Positions 1 to 5,707 of a stretch of DNA of 5,707 bases are shown piece by piece. Source of the DNA: Prevotella sp. (GTDB taxonomy: Bacteria > Bacteroidota > Bacteroidia > Bacteroidales > Bacteroidaceae); assembly GCA_016291915.1 (NCBI GenBank), contig JAEEZP010000292.1, forward strand, positions 1-5,707, read 5' to 3'. Under the pieces are notes generated by a model. It saw only the letters and a program-made list of their open reading frames with translations, had not been told where the DNA came from and did not search any database. Numbering within the stretch: position 1 is the first letter of the stretch; every line of letters begins with the position of its first letter. Position numbers and translations under genes: made by a program.

Positions 1-1
1 C

Positions 2-496
2 TATTTCGAAGTGGAGCACAATGAGAAACTACCTTTCGAGGTGAAGACCACGGATGTGAACCTCCGCGTGCTGGGTACTCAGTTTAATTTCCGTAATTAC
101 AGTGAGGATGCCACCGTCACTGTCAGCCTGATCAAAGGAAAGGTATTCTTAGACAATAATCATAACAGTCAGTCGTTGGAGTTGAATCCCAATGAGAAGA
201 TGACCTATGATAAGTCAACCCGCAAGATGACGAAGTGCAGCTTCAATGCCGTACGCTCCAACTCGTGGACACATCATGTGATAGCCTTCGATGATGAGCC
301 CCTGCAGCAGATAGCCAATGACCTTATGCGTGCCTATAATGTGAAGATCGAGGTGGCGGAGGACCTGAAGGATTATACCTTCTATGGCAGTTTCAATCTT
401 GACAGCAATAGCATAGAGGATATCCTTAAGGCTTTGTCAATGGCAAACCAGATGCAGTACAAATATCAAAACGGAAAATACATCCTATATCAATAA
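2..496 (+). CDS. FecR-family anti-sigma factor, 3' part (5' end outside window)
   Basis: This is the C-terminal 164 residues of a FecR-like anti-sigma factor, an inner-membrane protein that holds an ECF sigma factor until an outer-membrane transporter signals substrate. The frame is open from base 2 and reads YFEVEHNEKLPFEV, the usual core of the FecR periplasmic domain (often preceded by GEA). The GTG at base 11 is therefore an internal Val codon, not a start. The FecR beta-rich domain continues through DVNLRVLGTQFNFRNY and the SLIKGKVFL segment to about base 200. From about base 280 to the stop lies a DUF4974-type C-terminal domain, with DDEPLQQIANDLMRAYNV, then a GSF-type strand, an SIEDILKAL helix and a final GKYILYQ strand. 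The sigma-binding N-terminus and transmembrane helix are expected upstream and cannot be seen. The gene lies 122 bases before a SusC with an STN domain, its expected signalling partner. The family call is firm; the target sigma factor is inferred. Confidence 0.9.
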   Translation, partial: YFEVEHNEKLPFEVKTTDVNLRVLGTQFNFRNYSEDATVTVSLIKGKVFLDNNHNSQSLELNPNEKMTYDKSTRKMTKCSFNAVRSNSWTHHVIAFDDEPLQQIANDLMRAYNVKIEVAEDLKDYTFYGSFNLDSNSIEDILKALSMANQMQYKYQNGKYILYQ

Positions 497-618
497 CCTT
501 TTTATATCCAAATGCCTATGTAAATACTACTGTCATTCATCTATAACCATGATAATAGCATGATAATGCTGAAACCAAAGTATAATTATAACAAAATATC
601 TATTTAATTTAAAAAACA
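497..618 (+). promoter_or_regulatory. AT-rich intergenic leader upstream of the susC-like operon
   Basis: This 122-base gap between the anti-sigma gene and susC has about 24% G+C, clearly lower than the flanking coding DNA. It probably contains the operon promoter and the 5' untranslated leader. I see no TTTG anywhere in it on the + strand, so the usual Bacteroidetes housekeeping promoter (TTTG near -33, TAnnTTTG near -7) is absent. That fits transcription by an alternative ECF sigma factor, or read-through from upstream. A TATAATTATA palindrome lies at 581-590 and a GAAAC at 571-575 loosely resembles an ECF -35 element, but neither can be assigned a role. No stem-loop followed by a T-run is seen after the anti-sigma stop, so no terminator is called. 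The last bases before the ATG are A/T-only apart from one C, with no Shine-Dalgarno motif, as is usual in this phylum. Confidence 0.5.
548..570. repeat. 9-bp direct repeat with 11-bp period, overlapping a short palindrome
   Basis: CATGATAAT occurs exactly at 548-556 and again at 559-567, so the copies are 11 bp apart start to start, about one helical turn. The second copy overlaps a perfect inverted repeat, AGCAT (557-561) and ATGCT (566-570), around a 4-base GATA loop. The arrangement lies 49-71 bases upstream of the susC start, where an operator or activator site could sit. The sequence shows the repeats directly; a regulatory role is inference. The DNA is AT-rich and such short repeats can arise by chance. 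Confidence 0.45.
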
Positions 619-3600
619 ATGAATTTCATTAAAAAAGCGGTATTGCTAAGTATTGCAGTATTCTGCTTCCATGCCTCTGTCATGGCGCAGAACATTACGA
701 TGAAAGCTTCAGGGATCACAGTGAAGCAAGCCATCGAAGAACTGCAACAGAAATCCGGTTATTCATTTGTGTTTTCTAATTCTGTCTTGAACACGAATCG
801 CAAGGTTAACCTCGACCTGAAGAATGCTGGTGTGGAGAAAGCGGTTCGAGAGATCATCAAAGGTCAGAGTGGACTGGATTATGAGATACAAGGAAAGACC
901 ATTGTGATCAAGAAAGCTGCGGCTGTCTCTTCTGCTTCTGTGAAACAGCAGGGTGAGCCAAGGAAAGTAACAGGTAGAGTCGTTGATCCCAACGGCGATG
1001 CTGTCATTGGCGCGACCGTCAAGGAAGCAGGTACCAGCAATGGTGCTATCACCGACATTGATGGTAACTTCACGATCATGGTGCCCGAGAATGCCACACT
1101 GGAGATCAGCTATGTCGGTTTCGACACACAGGAACTGAAAGCCCAGAACGGCATGACGATTACCATGAATGAGAATGCGCAGCTCCTTAACGAGGTGGTG
1201 GTAACTGCCCTCGGTATAAAGAAAGAGAGCAAGGCCCTGTCGTACAATGTGCAGGATGTGAAAGCCGCAGAGATCGTCGGTGTCAAGGATGCCAGTTTTA
1301 TGAATGCCCTGGCAGGTAAAGTTGCCGGTGTGCAGATCAATGCCAGCTCTGCAGGTATCGGTGGTGGTACCAAGGTGGTGATGCGTGGTAACAAGTCCAT
1401 CAGCGGCAACAATAATGCCCTGTATGTCATCGACGGTATCCCCATGCCATTGTTACAGACTACTCAGCCTACTGACCATTGGCAGGGTATGGGACAGTCG
1501 GGTGACGGTGCTTCCATGATCAACCCCGATGATATCGAGTCAATCTCTGTGCTCAGTGGTGCTGCCGCCTCAGCCCTCTATGGTAGTGATGCCCAGAATG
1601 GTGTAATCATGATTACCACCAAGCGTGGTACAGCCAATGAGACACGCGTTTCTTATTCAAACAATACCTCCTTCTTCTCTCCGTTCATCACACCGGAGTT
1701 TCAGGATCGTTATGGAGCAGCCACCGGTGAGTTTGCTGCTTGGGGCTCAAAGATGAAAGAGCCCAGTGGCTATGATCCCCTGGATTTCTTCCAGACAGGT
1801 TGGAATACCACCAACTCCATCAGTCTTTCTACAGGTAATGACAAGAACCAGACATTCCTGTCACTTGCTGCTACCAACGCAGAAGGTATAGTAGAGAATA
1901 ATACCCTGAACCGTTATAATCTGGCTATCCGTAATACCAGTAGTATGCTGAATGACAAACTGAAATTGGATCTCGCTGCGATGTATATGAATATCCGTGA
2001 GAACAACATGGTGTCGGAAGGTCAGTATATGAACCCGATCATCCCTGTCTATCTGATGGCTCCCAGCTATACACTCGCTACCTACCAGTCGTTCGAGATG
2101 TACGATACCAGCCGTGAGTTCAAAACACAATACTGGCCATGGGGAGAACAGGGTCTCGGTATGCAGAACCCTTATTGGGTGATCAACCGTGATAATCTTA
2201 CTAATCACAAAAACCGTTTCCTGGTAAGTGGCGGTCTGACATATGAGCTGCTGAAGGGTCTTACCCTTGCTGCCCGTGCCAAGATGGATTACACCTCCGG
2301 CATCTACGAAAAGAAATATGCTGCATCTACCGATGGCGTCTTCGCCAAGAAGTTCGGTTTCTACGGAAAGAATGATGATACCACACGCCAGCTTTACGGT
2401 GATGTGATGCTTAACTTCGACCAGCGTTTCGGAGATTTCTCATTAAATGGAGCGTTAGGTACAAGTATCCAAGATTTGGATTATAAGTTCTTTAGCATTG
2501 GCGGCGATCTGAACTCTGTTGCCAATAAGTTCTCTTTCAACAACCTGAGCACTACCGGTCTGAAGAGATCACAGTTGAACTACCATGACCAGACACAGTC
2601 GGTCTTCGCTACCGCACAGCTCGGTTGGCAGAGTAAGTTGTATCTCGATCTGACCGGACGTATCGACTGGGCTTCTGCCTTGGCAGGAACCGATCATAGC
2701 TCTGTGGCATATCCATCAGCCGGTCTTACAGCCATCCTGACGGAGTTGATTCCCGGACTGCGTGACAACAGTGTACTTTCTTTCCTGAAGGTCCGTGGTT
2801 CTTACAGTGAGGTAGGTAATGCACCGAAACGTTTCGTGCCTTTCCAGACCTATCCGTTTGAGTCTGGTACGCCAACCACCTCTACCACCTATCCTAACAG
2901 TGATATAAAACCTGAGCGCACCAAGGCGTGGGAGGTTGGTATGGAGTCACACTTCTGGGGCAACAAGATCAACCTGAATGTCTCTCTGTATAAGACATCT
3001 ACCTACAACCAGTTGTTCAACCCGAGTCTTTCATCTGCCTCCGGATACAGCAGCATCTATATCAATGGCGGACGTGTGGACAATAAGGGTATAGAACTGG
3101 CTCTTACCTTGAACCAGCCGATTGGTCAGGTGGCATGGTCTTCTACTTATACCTACACCATCAACCGTAATAAGATCAAGAGATTGCTGAGTCCTACGAC
3201 ACTTGCCGACGGACAGATCGTTTCACAAGACCATCTCGACCTTATCAATCTGAAGAATGTGAAGAGCATGCTGACAGAAGGCGGTTCTATGGGTGACCTC
3301 TATGTAACGGCTTTGACATTGGATGACCACCACAAGATATACGTAGATTATCAGACCAACGAGGTGCTCGTGGATGGTAATGCCGGTCCTTACAAAGACG
3401 GTTTTATCTATGCAGGCAATGCAGCTCCGAAATATATGATGAGCTGGCGTAACAGTTTTGATTGGAAGGGCTTGTCCCTGAGTTTCCTCGTCAATGCCCG
3501 TGTGGGTGGTGTCGGTGTTTCTCTTACACAAGGTCTGATGGATGTCTATGGCACATCCAAGACAACTGCCGATGCGCGTGATGCCGGATTCGTTCTCGTG

Positions 3601-3918
3601 AATGAAGGACCTGTTCCTGCCGTTCAGAAGTATTATCAGACAGTAGGTAACAGTGTGGGTGCCAACTATGTATATAGTGCTACCAACGTTCGTTTGGCAG
3701 AACTCTCGTTAGGTTATGATATTCCTGTCAAGAAGGTGATTCCTTGGATCAAGGGATTGGGTGTAGCCTTTACCGCACGTAATCTGCTGATGTTCTACTG
3801 CAAGGCACCTTACGATCCTGAGTTGACCGCTTCTACAGGCAACGGTTTCGATGGCATGGATTACTTCATGCTGCCGAGTACGCGTAACATGGGATTCTCC
3901 GTAAAAGTTAACTTCTAA
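619..3918 (+). CDS. SusC/RagA-family TonB-dependent outer-membrane transporter with N-terminal STN domain
   Basis: This is a complete 1099-residue SusC-like transporter that imports glycan (or peptide) fragments across the outer membrane using TonB energy. A signal peptide covers residues 1-23 (MNFIKKAVLLSIAVFCF, likely cleavage VMA|QN). An STN domain follows at about 25-99, then a carboxypeptidase-regulatory-like beta-sandwich from about 115 (RKVTGRVVDP, with GAITDIDGNFTI). The TonB box is EVVVTALG at 192-199. The plug domain includes ALYVIDGIPM (VIDG at 270-273) and SGAAASALYG at 313-322, followed by GVIMITTKRG. The rest is a 22-strand-type beta-barrel ending in FSVKVNF, with the terminal Phe expected of an outer-membrane barrel. 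Length and domain order are normal for STN-bearing SusC proteins; the STN makes it a transducer as well as a transporter. The ATG is chosen because it begins the signal peptide directly. The SusD partner starts 14 bases after the stop. The family is certain; the substrate is not readable from the protein. Confidence 0.97.
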   Translation: MNFIKKAVLLSIAVFCFHASVMAQNITMKASGITVKQAIEELQQKSGYSFVFSNSVLNTNRKVNLDLKNAGVEKAVREIIKGQSGLDYEIQGKTIVIKKAAAVSSASVKQQGEPRKVTGRVVDPNGDAVIGATVKEAGTSNGAITDIDGNFTIMVPENATLEISYVGFDTQELKAQNGMTITMNENAQLLNEVVVTALGIKKESKALSYNVQDVKAAEIVGVKDASFMNALAGKVAGVQINASSAGIGGGTKVVMRGNKSISGNNNALYVIDGIPMPLLQTTQPTDHWQGMGQSGDGASMINPDDIESISVLSGAAASALYGSDAQNGVIMITTKRGTANETRVSYSNNTSFFSPFITPEFQDRYGAATGEFAAWGSKMKEPSGYDPLDFFQTGWNTTNSISLSTGNDKNQTFLSLAATNAEGIVENNTLNRYNLAIRNTSSMLNDKLKLDLAAMYMNIRENNMVSEGQYMNPIIPVYLMAPSYTLATYQSFEMYDTSREFKTQYWPWGEQGLGMQNPYWVINRDNLTNHKNRFLVSGGLTYELLKGLTLAARAKMDYTSGIYEKKYAASTDGVFAKKFGFYGKNDDTTRQLYGDVMLNFDQRFGDFSLNGALGTSIQDLDYKFFSIGGDLNSVANKFSFNNLSTTGLKRSQLNYHDQTQSVFATAQLGWQSKLYLDLTGRIDWASALAGTDHSSVAYPSAGLTAILTELIPGLRDNSVLSFLKVRGSYSEVGNAPKRFVPFQTYPFESGTPTTSTTYPNSDIKPERTKAWEVGMESHFWGNKINLNVSLYKTSTYNQLFNPSLSSASGYSSIYINGGRVDNKGIELALTLNQPIGQVAWSSTYTYTINRNKIKRLLSPTTLADGQIVSQDHLDLINLKNVKSMLTEGGSMGDLYVTALTLDDHHKIYVDYQTNEVLVDGNAGPYKDGFIYAGNAAPKYMMSWRNSFDWKGLSLSFLVNARVGGVGVSLTQGLMDVYGTSKTTADARDAGFVLVNEGPVPAVQKYYQTVGNSVGANYVYSATNVRLAELSLGYDIPVKKVIPWIKGLGVAFTARNLLMFYCKAPYDPELTASTGNGFDGMDYFMLPSTRNMGFSVKVNF

Positions 3919-3932
3919 AGAACATTACGACA

Positions 3933-5528
3933 ATGAAAAGTAGATCAATATATACAACAATACTCGGTGGATGGGTGCTCGTATGTATGATGATGCTCAC
4001 AGCATGTACAGACAGTTTCGAGAAATGGAATATCGATCCCAACGCAGCTACTGAGGAGGATATGAATCATGATAATCTGAATACAGGTGCTTACCTTACT
4101 CAGATGCAACGTGGTGTGTTTATCGTCGGTGAGAATCTCGGTGGTAGATATCAGGAAACACAGGCTTTGGAGGGTGACCTCTTTGCCAGTTATCTGGCTA
4201 CTATCACTACATGGGGTTACACCACTTACCATAATGACCACTATGCACTCTATAGCGACTGGTATGACAAACCGTTTAATGATGCCTATACCAATGTGAT
4301 GCAACCTTGGAAGAGTATCTGCGAGAAGACCGACGAGGGTTCTCCTGCCCGTGCTCTTGCCACAGTGATCAAGGTGTTTGCCATGCATCGGGTTACCGAT
4401 ATGTACGGTCCTATTCCTTACAAGTCGTTCGGAGCTTCTGTTCAGGCTGTCTATGATTCACAGAAAGATGTTTACTATCAGTTCTTCACAGAACTGGCCA
4501 ATGCCATCGAGGTACTCTCTGGCTATGCTGATAATAACGCTGCTGCCTATATGGGTGACTATGATAATGTATATGCCGGTAATATCTCCAAATGGATTAA
4601 GTTTGCCAATACACTGCGTCTGCGCTTAGCTATGCGTATCTCGAATGTTGATGAGGCCAAGGCACGTCAGGAGGCTGAGGCTGCTATCAGTAATAAATAC
4701 GGTCTGATGGCATCTGCCGATGATGATGCTGCCCTGCACCAGAGTTCTACGCTGACATTCCGTCATCCTCTTTGGGAGATCGGACAGAGCTTCCACGATG
4801 AGCGCATGAGTGCTACAATGGAGTGCTACCTGAAGGGTTACAACGATCCCCGTATCAAGGCTTACTTCCTGCCGACAGAGGCTAATGGTGACTATAAAGG
4901 TGCCCGTAACGGTATGAGTCGTCCGAACAAGGACAATTACAAAGATGTCACTTCTGCACCTAATTTCTCACAGGGTTCAGATATGCAGTGGATGCATGCC
5001 GCCGAGGCTTACTTCCTGTTGGCTGAGGCACAGCTGCGCTGGGGACTCGGTGAGATGACCGCCCAGCAATGCTATGAGGCTGGTATCACAGCATCCTTCG
5101 CTTCTGCAGGTGCCAGCAATGCCGGTTCTTATTACACAGACGCTACCAGTCTTCCTCAGACATCGTTCCAAGACGCTTACAGAAAAACTTCCACAGATGT
5201 GAGTGGTATGCTGTCAAACCTTACTATTGCATGGGATGAGAATGCCAGCGACAATGAGAAGATGGAGCGTATCATGATTCAGAAGTGGTTGGCACTCTAT
5301 CCTGATGGACAAGAGGCATGGAGTGAGATGCGCCGTACCGGTTATCCGGGTTGGGTCCGCATCCAGAGCATGCAGACATCTGAAGTGTCTCAGAATGAGA
5401 TGATCAGTCGTCTGAAGTTCCCTACAACAGAATATTCCAATAACTCTGATAATACGAAAGCCGCAGTAACGCTGCTCGGCGGAGAAGACAAAGCCGGCAC
5501 CCGTCTATGGTGGGATGTGAAGAGATAA
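3933..5528 (+). CDS. SusD/RagB-family nutrient-binding outer-membrane lipoprotein (SusD-like, PF12741 type)
   Basis: This 531-residue lipoprotein is the surface lid that captures substrate for the SusC barrel encoded just upstream. A type II signal peptide ends in the lipobox LTAC with Cys25 as the lipidated residue. The mature start, FEKWNIDPN at 29-37, matches the F-E-x-x-N-x-x-P-N opening of the SusD-like group often annotated as nutrient-binding lipoprotein. Other family hallmarks are HRVTDMYGPIPY at 152-163, the TPR-like helix MHAAEAYFLLAEAQLRWG at 354-371, WLALYPDGQEAWSEMRRTG at 452-470, and the C-terminal SRLKFPTTE at 492-500, equivalent to the R-L-x-[YF]-P-x-x-E motif. The length is normal. 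The stop-to-start gap from susC is 14 bases with no terminator, so the two are almost certainly co-transcribed. The ATG is supported by the signal peptide; no Shine-Dalgarno is seen. The ligand is unknown. Known members of this group include one (BT1043 of B. thetaiotaomicron) reported to bind N-acetyllactosamine-type host glycans, but transferring that ligand is only inference. Confidence 0.95.
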   Translation: MKSRSIYTTILGGWVLVCMMMLTACTDSFEKWNIDPNAATEEDMNHDNLNTGAYLTQMQRGVFIVGENLGGRYQETQALEGDLFASYLATITTWGYTTYHNDHYALYSDWYDKPFNDAYTNVMQPWKSICEKTDEGSPARALATVIKVFAMHRVTDMYGPIPYKSFGASVQAVYDSQKDVYYQFFTELANAIEVLSGYADNNAAAYMGDYDNVYAGNISKWIKFANTLRLRLAMRISNVDEAKARQEAEAAISNKYGLMASADDDAALHQSSTLTFRHPLWEIGQSFHDERMSATMECYLKGYNDPRIKAYFLPTEANGDYKGARNGMSRPNKDNYKDVTSAPNFSQGSDMQWMHAAEAYFLLAEAQLRWGLGEMTAQQCYEAGITASFASAGASNAGSYYTDATSLPQTSFQDAYRKTSTDVSGMLSNLTIAWDENASDNEKMERIMIQKWLALYPDGQEAWSEMRRTGYPGWVRIQSMQTSEVSQNEMISRLKFPTTEYSNNSDNTKAAVTLLGGEDKAGTRLWWDVKR

Positions 5529-5558
5529 TGTTACGATCATTTATAAGTAAATAGGAAG

Positions 5559-5707
5559 ATGAAAAAAATAAAATATTTATTGACACTGGCATTTATCGGT
5601 GGGATGATGGTGGCTTGTGATACGGATGTGGAGAACATCGAGATACAGAAGCCCTATACTTACAGCGATCTCTATTACCAGAACCTGCGTGATTTCAAAG
5701 CCAGCGA
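5559..5707 (+). CDS. Surface lipoprotein, 5' part; probably GH18 endoglycosidase-like (3' end outside window)
   Basis: Only the first 49 codons are present; the frame is open to the window edge. The start MKKIKYLLTLAFIGGMMVAC is a clear type II signal peptide, with lipobox MVAC and Cys20. Next come acidic residues (DTDVENIE), which resemble the acidic surface-export signals of Bacteroidetes lipoproteins. The segment IQKPYTYSDLYYQNLRDFKAS resembles, from memory, the N-terminus of Bacteroidales GH18-family lipoproteins, where a short region like this precedes an SDH...FGW-type first strand of the barrel; that diagnostic part is beyond the window. GH18 members in this setting are usually endo-beta-N-acetylglucosaminidases that release N-glycans, though some act as binding proteins lacking the catalytic D-x-x-D-x-D-x-E motif. 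The gene begins 30 bases after the susD-like stop and is probably in the same operon. An AGGAAG lies directly before the ATG but is too close to be a classical ribosome site. Lipoprotein status is firm; the GH18 call is tentative. Confidence 0.65.
   Translation, partial: MKKIKYLLTLAFIGGMMVACDTDVENIEIQKPYTYSDLYYQNLRDFKAS

Noticed and set aside
11..13. GTG as start of a 161-aa protein
   Set aside because: The frame is open upstream to base 2 and reads YFEV, a conserved part of the FecR domain; the true start lies outside the window.
689..3930. Exact 12-bp repeat AGAACATTACGA at 689-700 (in susC) and 3919-3930 (susC-susD gap)
   Set aside because: About one 12-base match is expected by chance in a window of this size. 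One copy encodes the mature start of SusC, and there is no associated structure.
3919..3932. Possible terminator or attenuator between susC and susD
   Set aside because: The 14-base gap has no inverted repeat and no T-run.
3945..4388. A 147-codon open frame on the minus strand inside the susD-like gene
   Set aside because: It is fully antisense to a clear SusD coding region, its protein is Cys/His/Ile-rich without a recognisable domain, and it is best explained as a codon shadow. The other minus-strand and off-frame open stretches within susC and susD are rejected for the same reason.
5553..5558. AGGAAG just before the third gene as a Shine-Dalgarno site
   Set aside because: The purine stretch runs directly up to the ATG, leaving too little spacing; the other genes here also lack such sites.
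1..5707. Mobile element, CRISPR array, tRNA/rRNA or an undescribed defence-type system
   Set aside because: No transposase or integrase sequence, no terminal inverted repeats, no regularly spaced repeat array and no structured RNA gene were seen. The window is filled by recognisable PUL genes with short gaps.

Overview
The window looks like chromosomal DNA from a gut or oral Bacteroidales bacterium, of the Bacteroides/Prevotella kind. The evidence is an adjacent SusC/SusD pair, a FecR-type anti-sigma factor with the Bacteroidetes-specific C-terminal domain, AT-rich start regions without clear Shine-Dalgarno sites, and lipoprotein signal peptides typical of this phylum. The exact genus cannot be fixed from the sequence alone. 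All genes lie on the + strand.

Layout: (1) bases 2-496 hold the 3' end of a FecR-family anti-sigma factor gene whose start lies outside the window. (2) Bases 497-618 are a 122-base AT-rich (about 76%) intergenic region. It contains a 9-bp direct repeat with an 11-bp period, overlapping a small palindrome, and probably carries the promoter and leader of the next operon. (3) Bases 619-3918 encode a complete SusC-like TonB-dependent transporter of 1099 aa with an extra N-terminal STN signalling domain. (4) Bases 3933-5528 encode a complete SusD-like surface lipoprotein of 531 aa, 14 bases downstream. (5) Bases 5559-5707 hold the first 49 codons of a third lipoprotein, 30 bases downstream. Its N-terminus resembles the GH18 (endo-beta-N-acetylglucosaminidase-like) lipoproteins that often follow this type of SusD.

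Together this is the front part of a polysaccharide utilization locus (PUL). SusC and SusD form an outer-membrane complex in which SusD is the substrate-gripping lid and SusC the TonB-driven channel. The following lipoprotein is probably a surface enzyme or glycan-binding protein. The anti-sigma factor and the STN domain together point to trans-envelope control: substrate sensed by SusC is relayed through its STN domain to the FecR-like protein, which releases an ECF sigma factor (probably encoded just upstream, not in view) to transcribe the operon. In Bacteroides this control mode is common in PULs for host glycans, which agrees with the GH18-like start, so host N-glycan or mucin-type glycan use is the most likely role. 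The substrate is inferred, not shown.

I do not see a new kind of system here. The most useful leads are the operator-like repeat upstream of susC, the visible similarity between the anti-sigma C-terminal domain and the SusC STN domain, and the identity of the truncated third lipoprotein.
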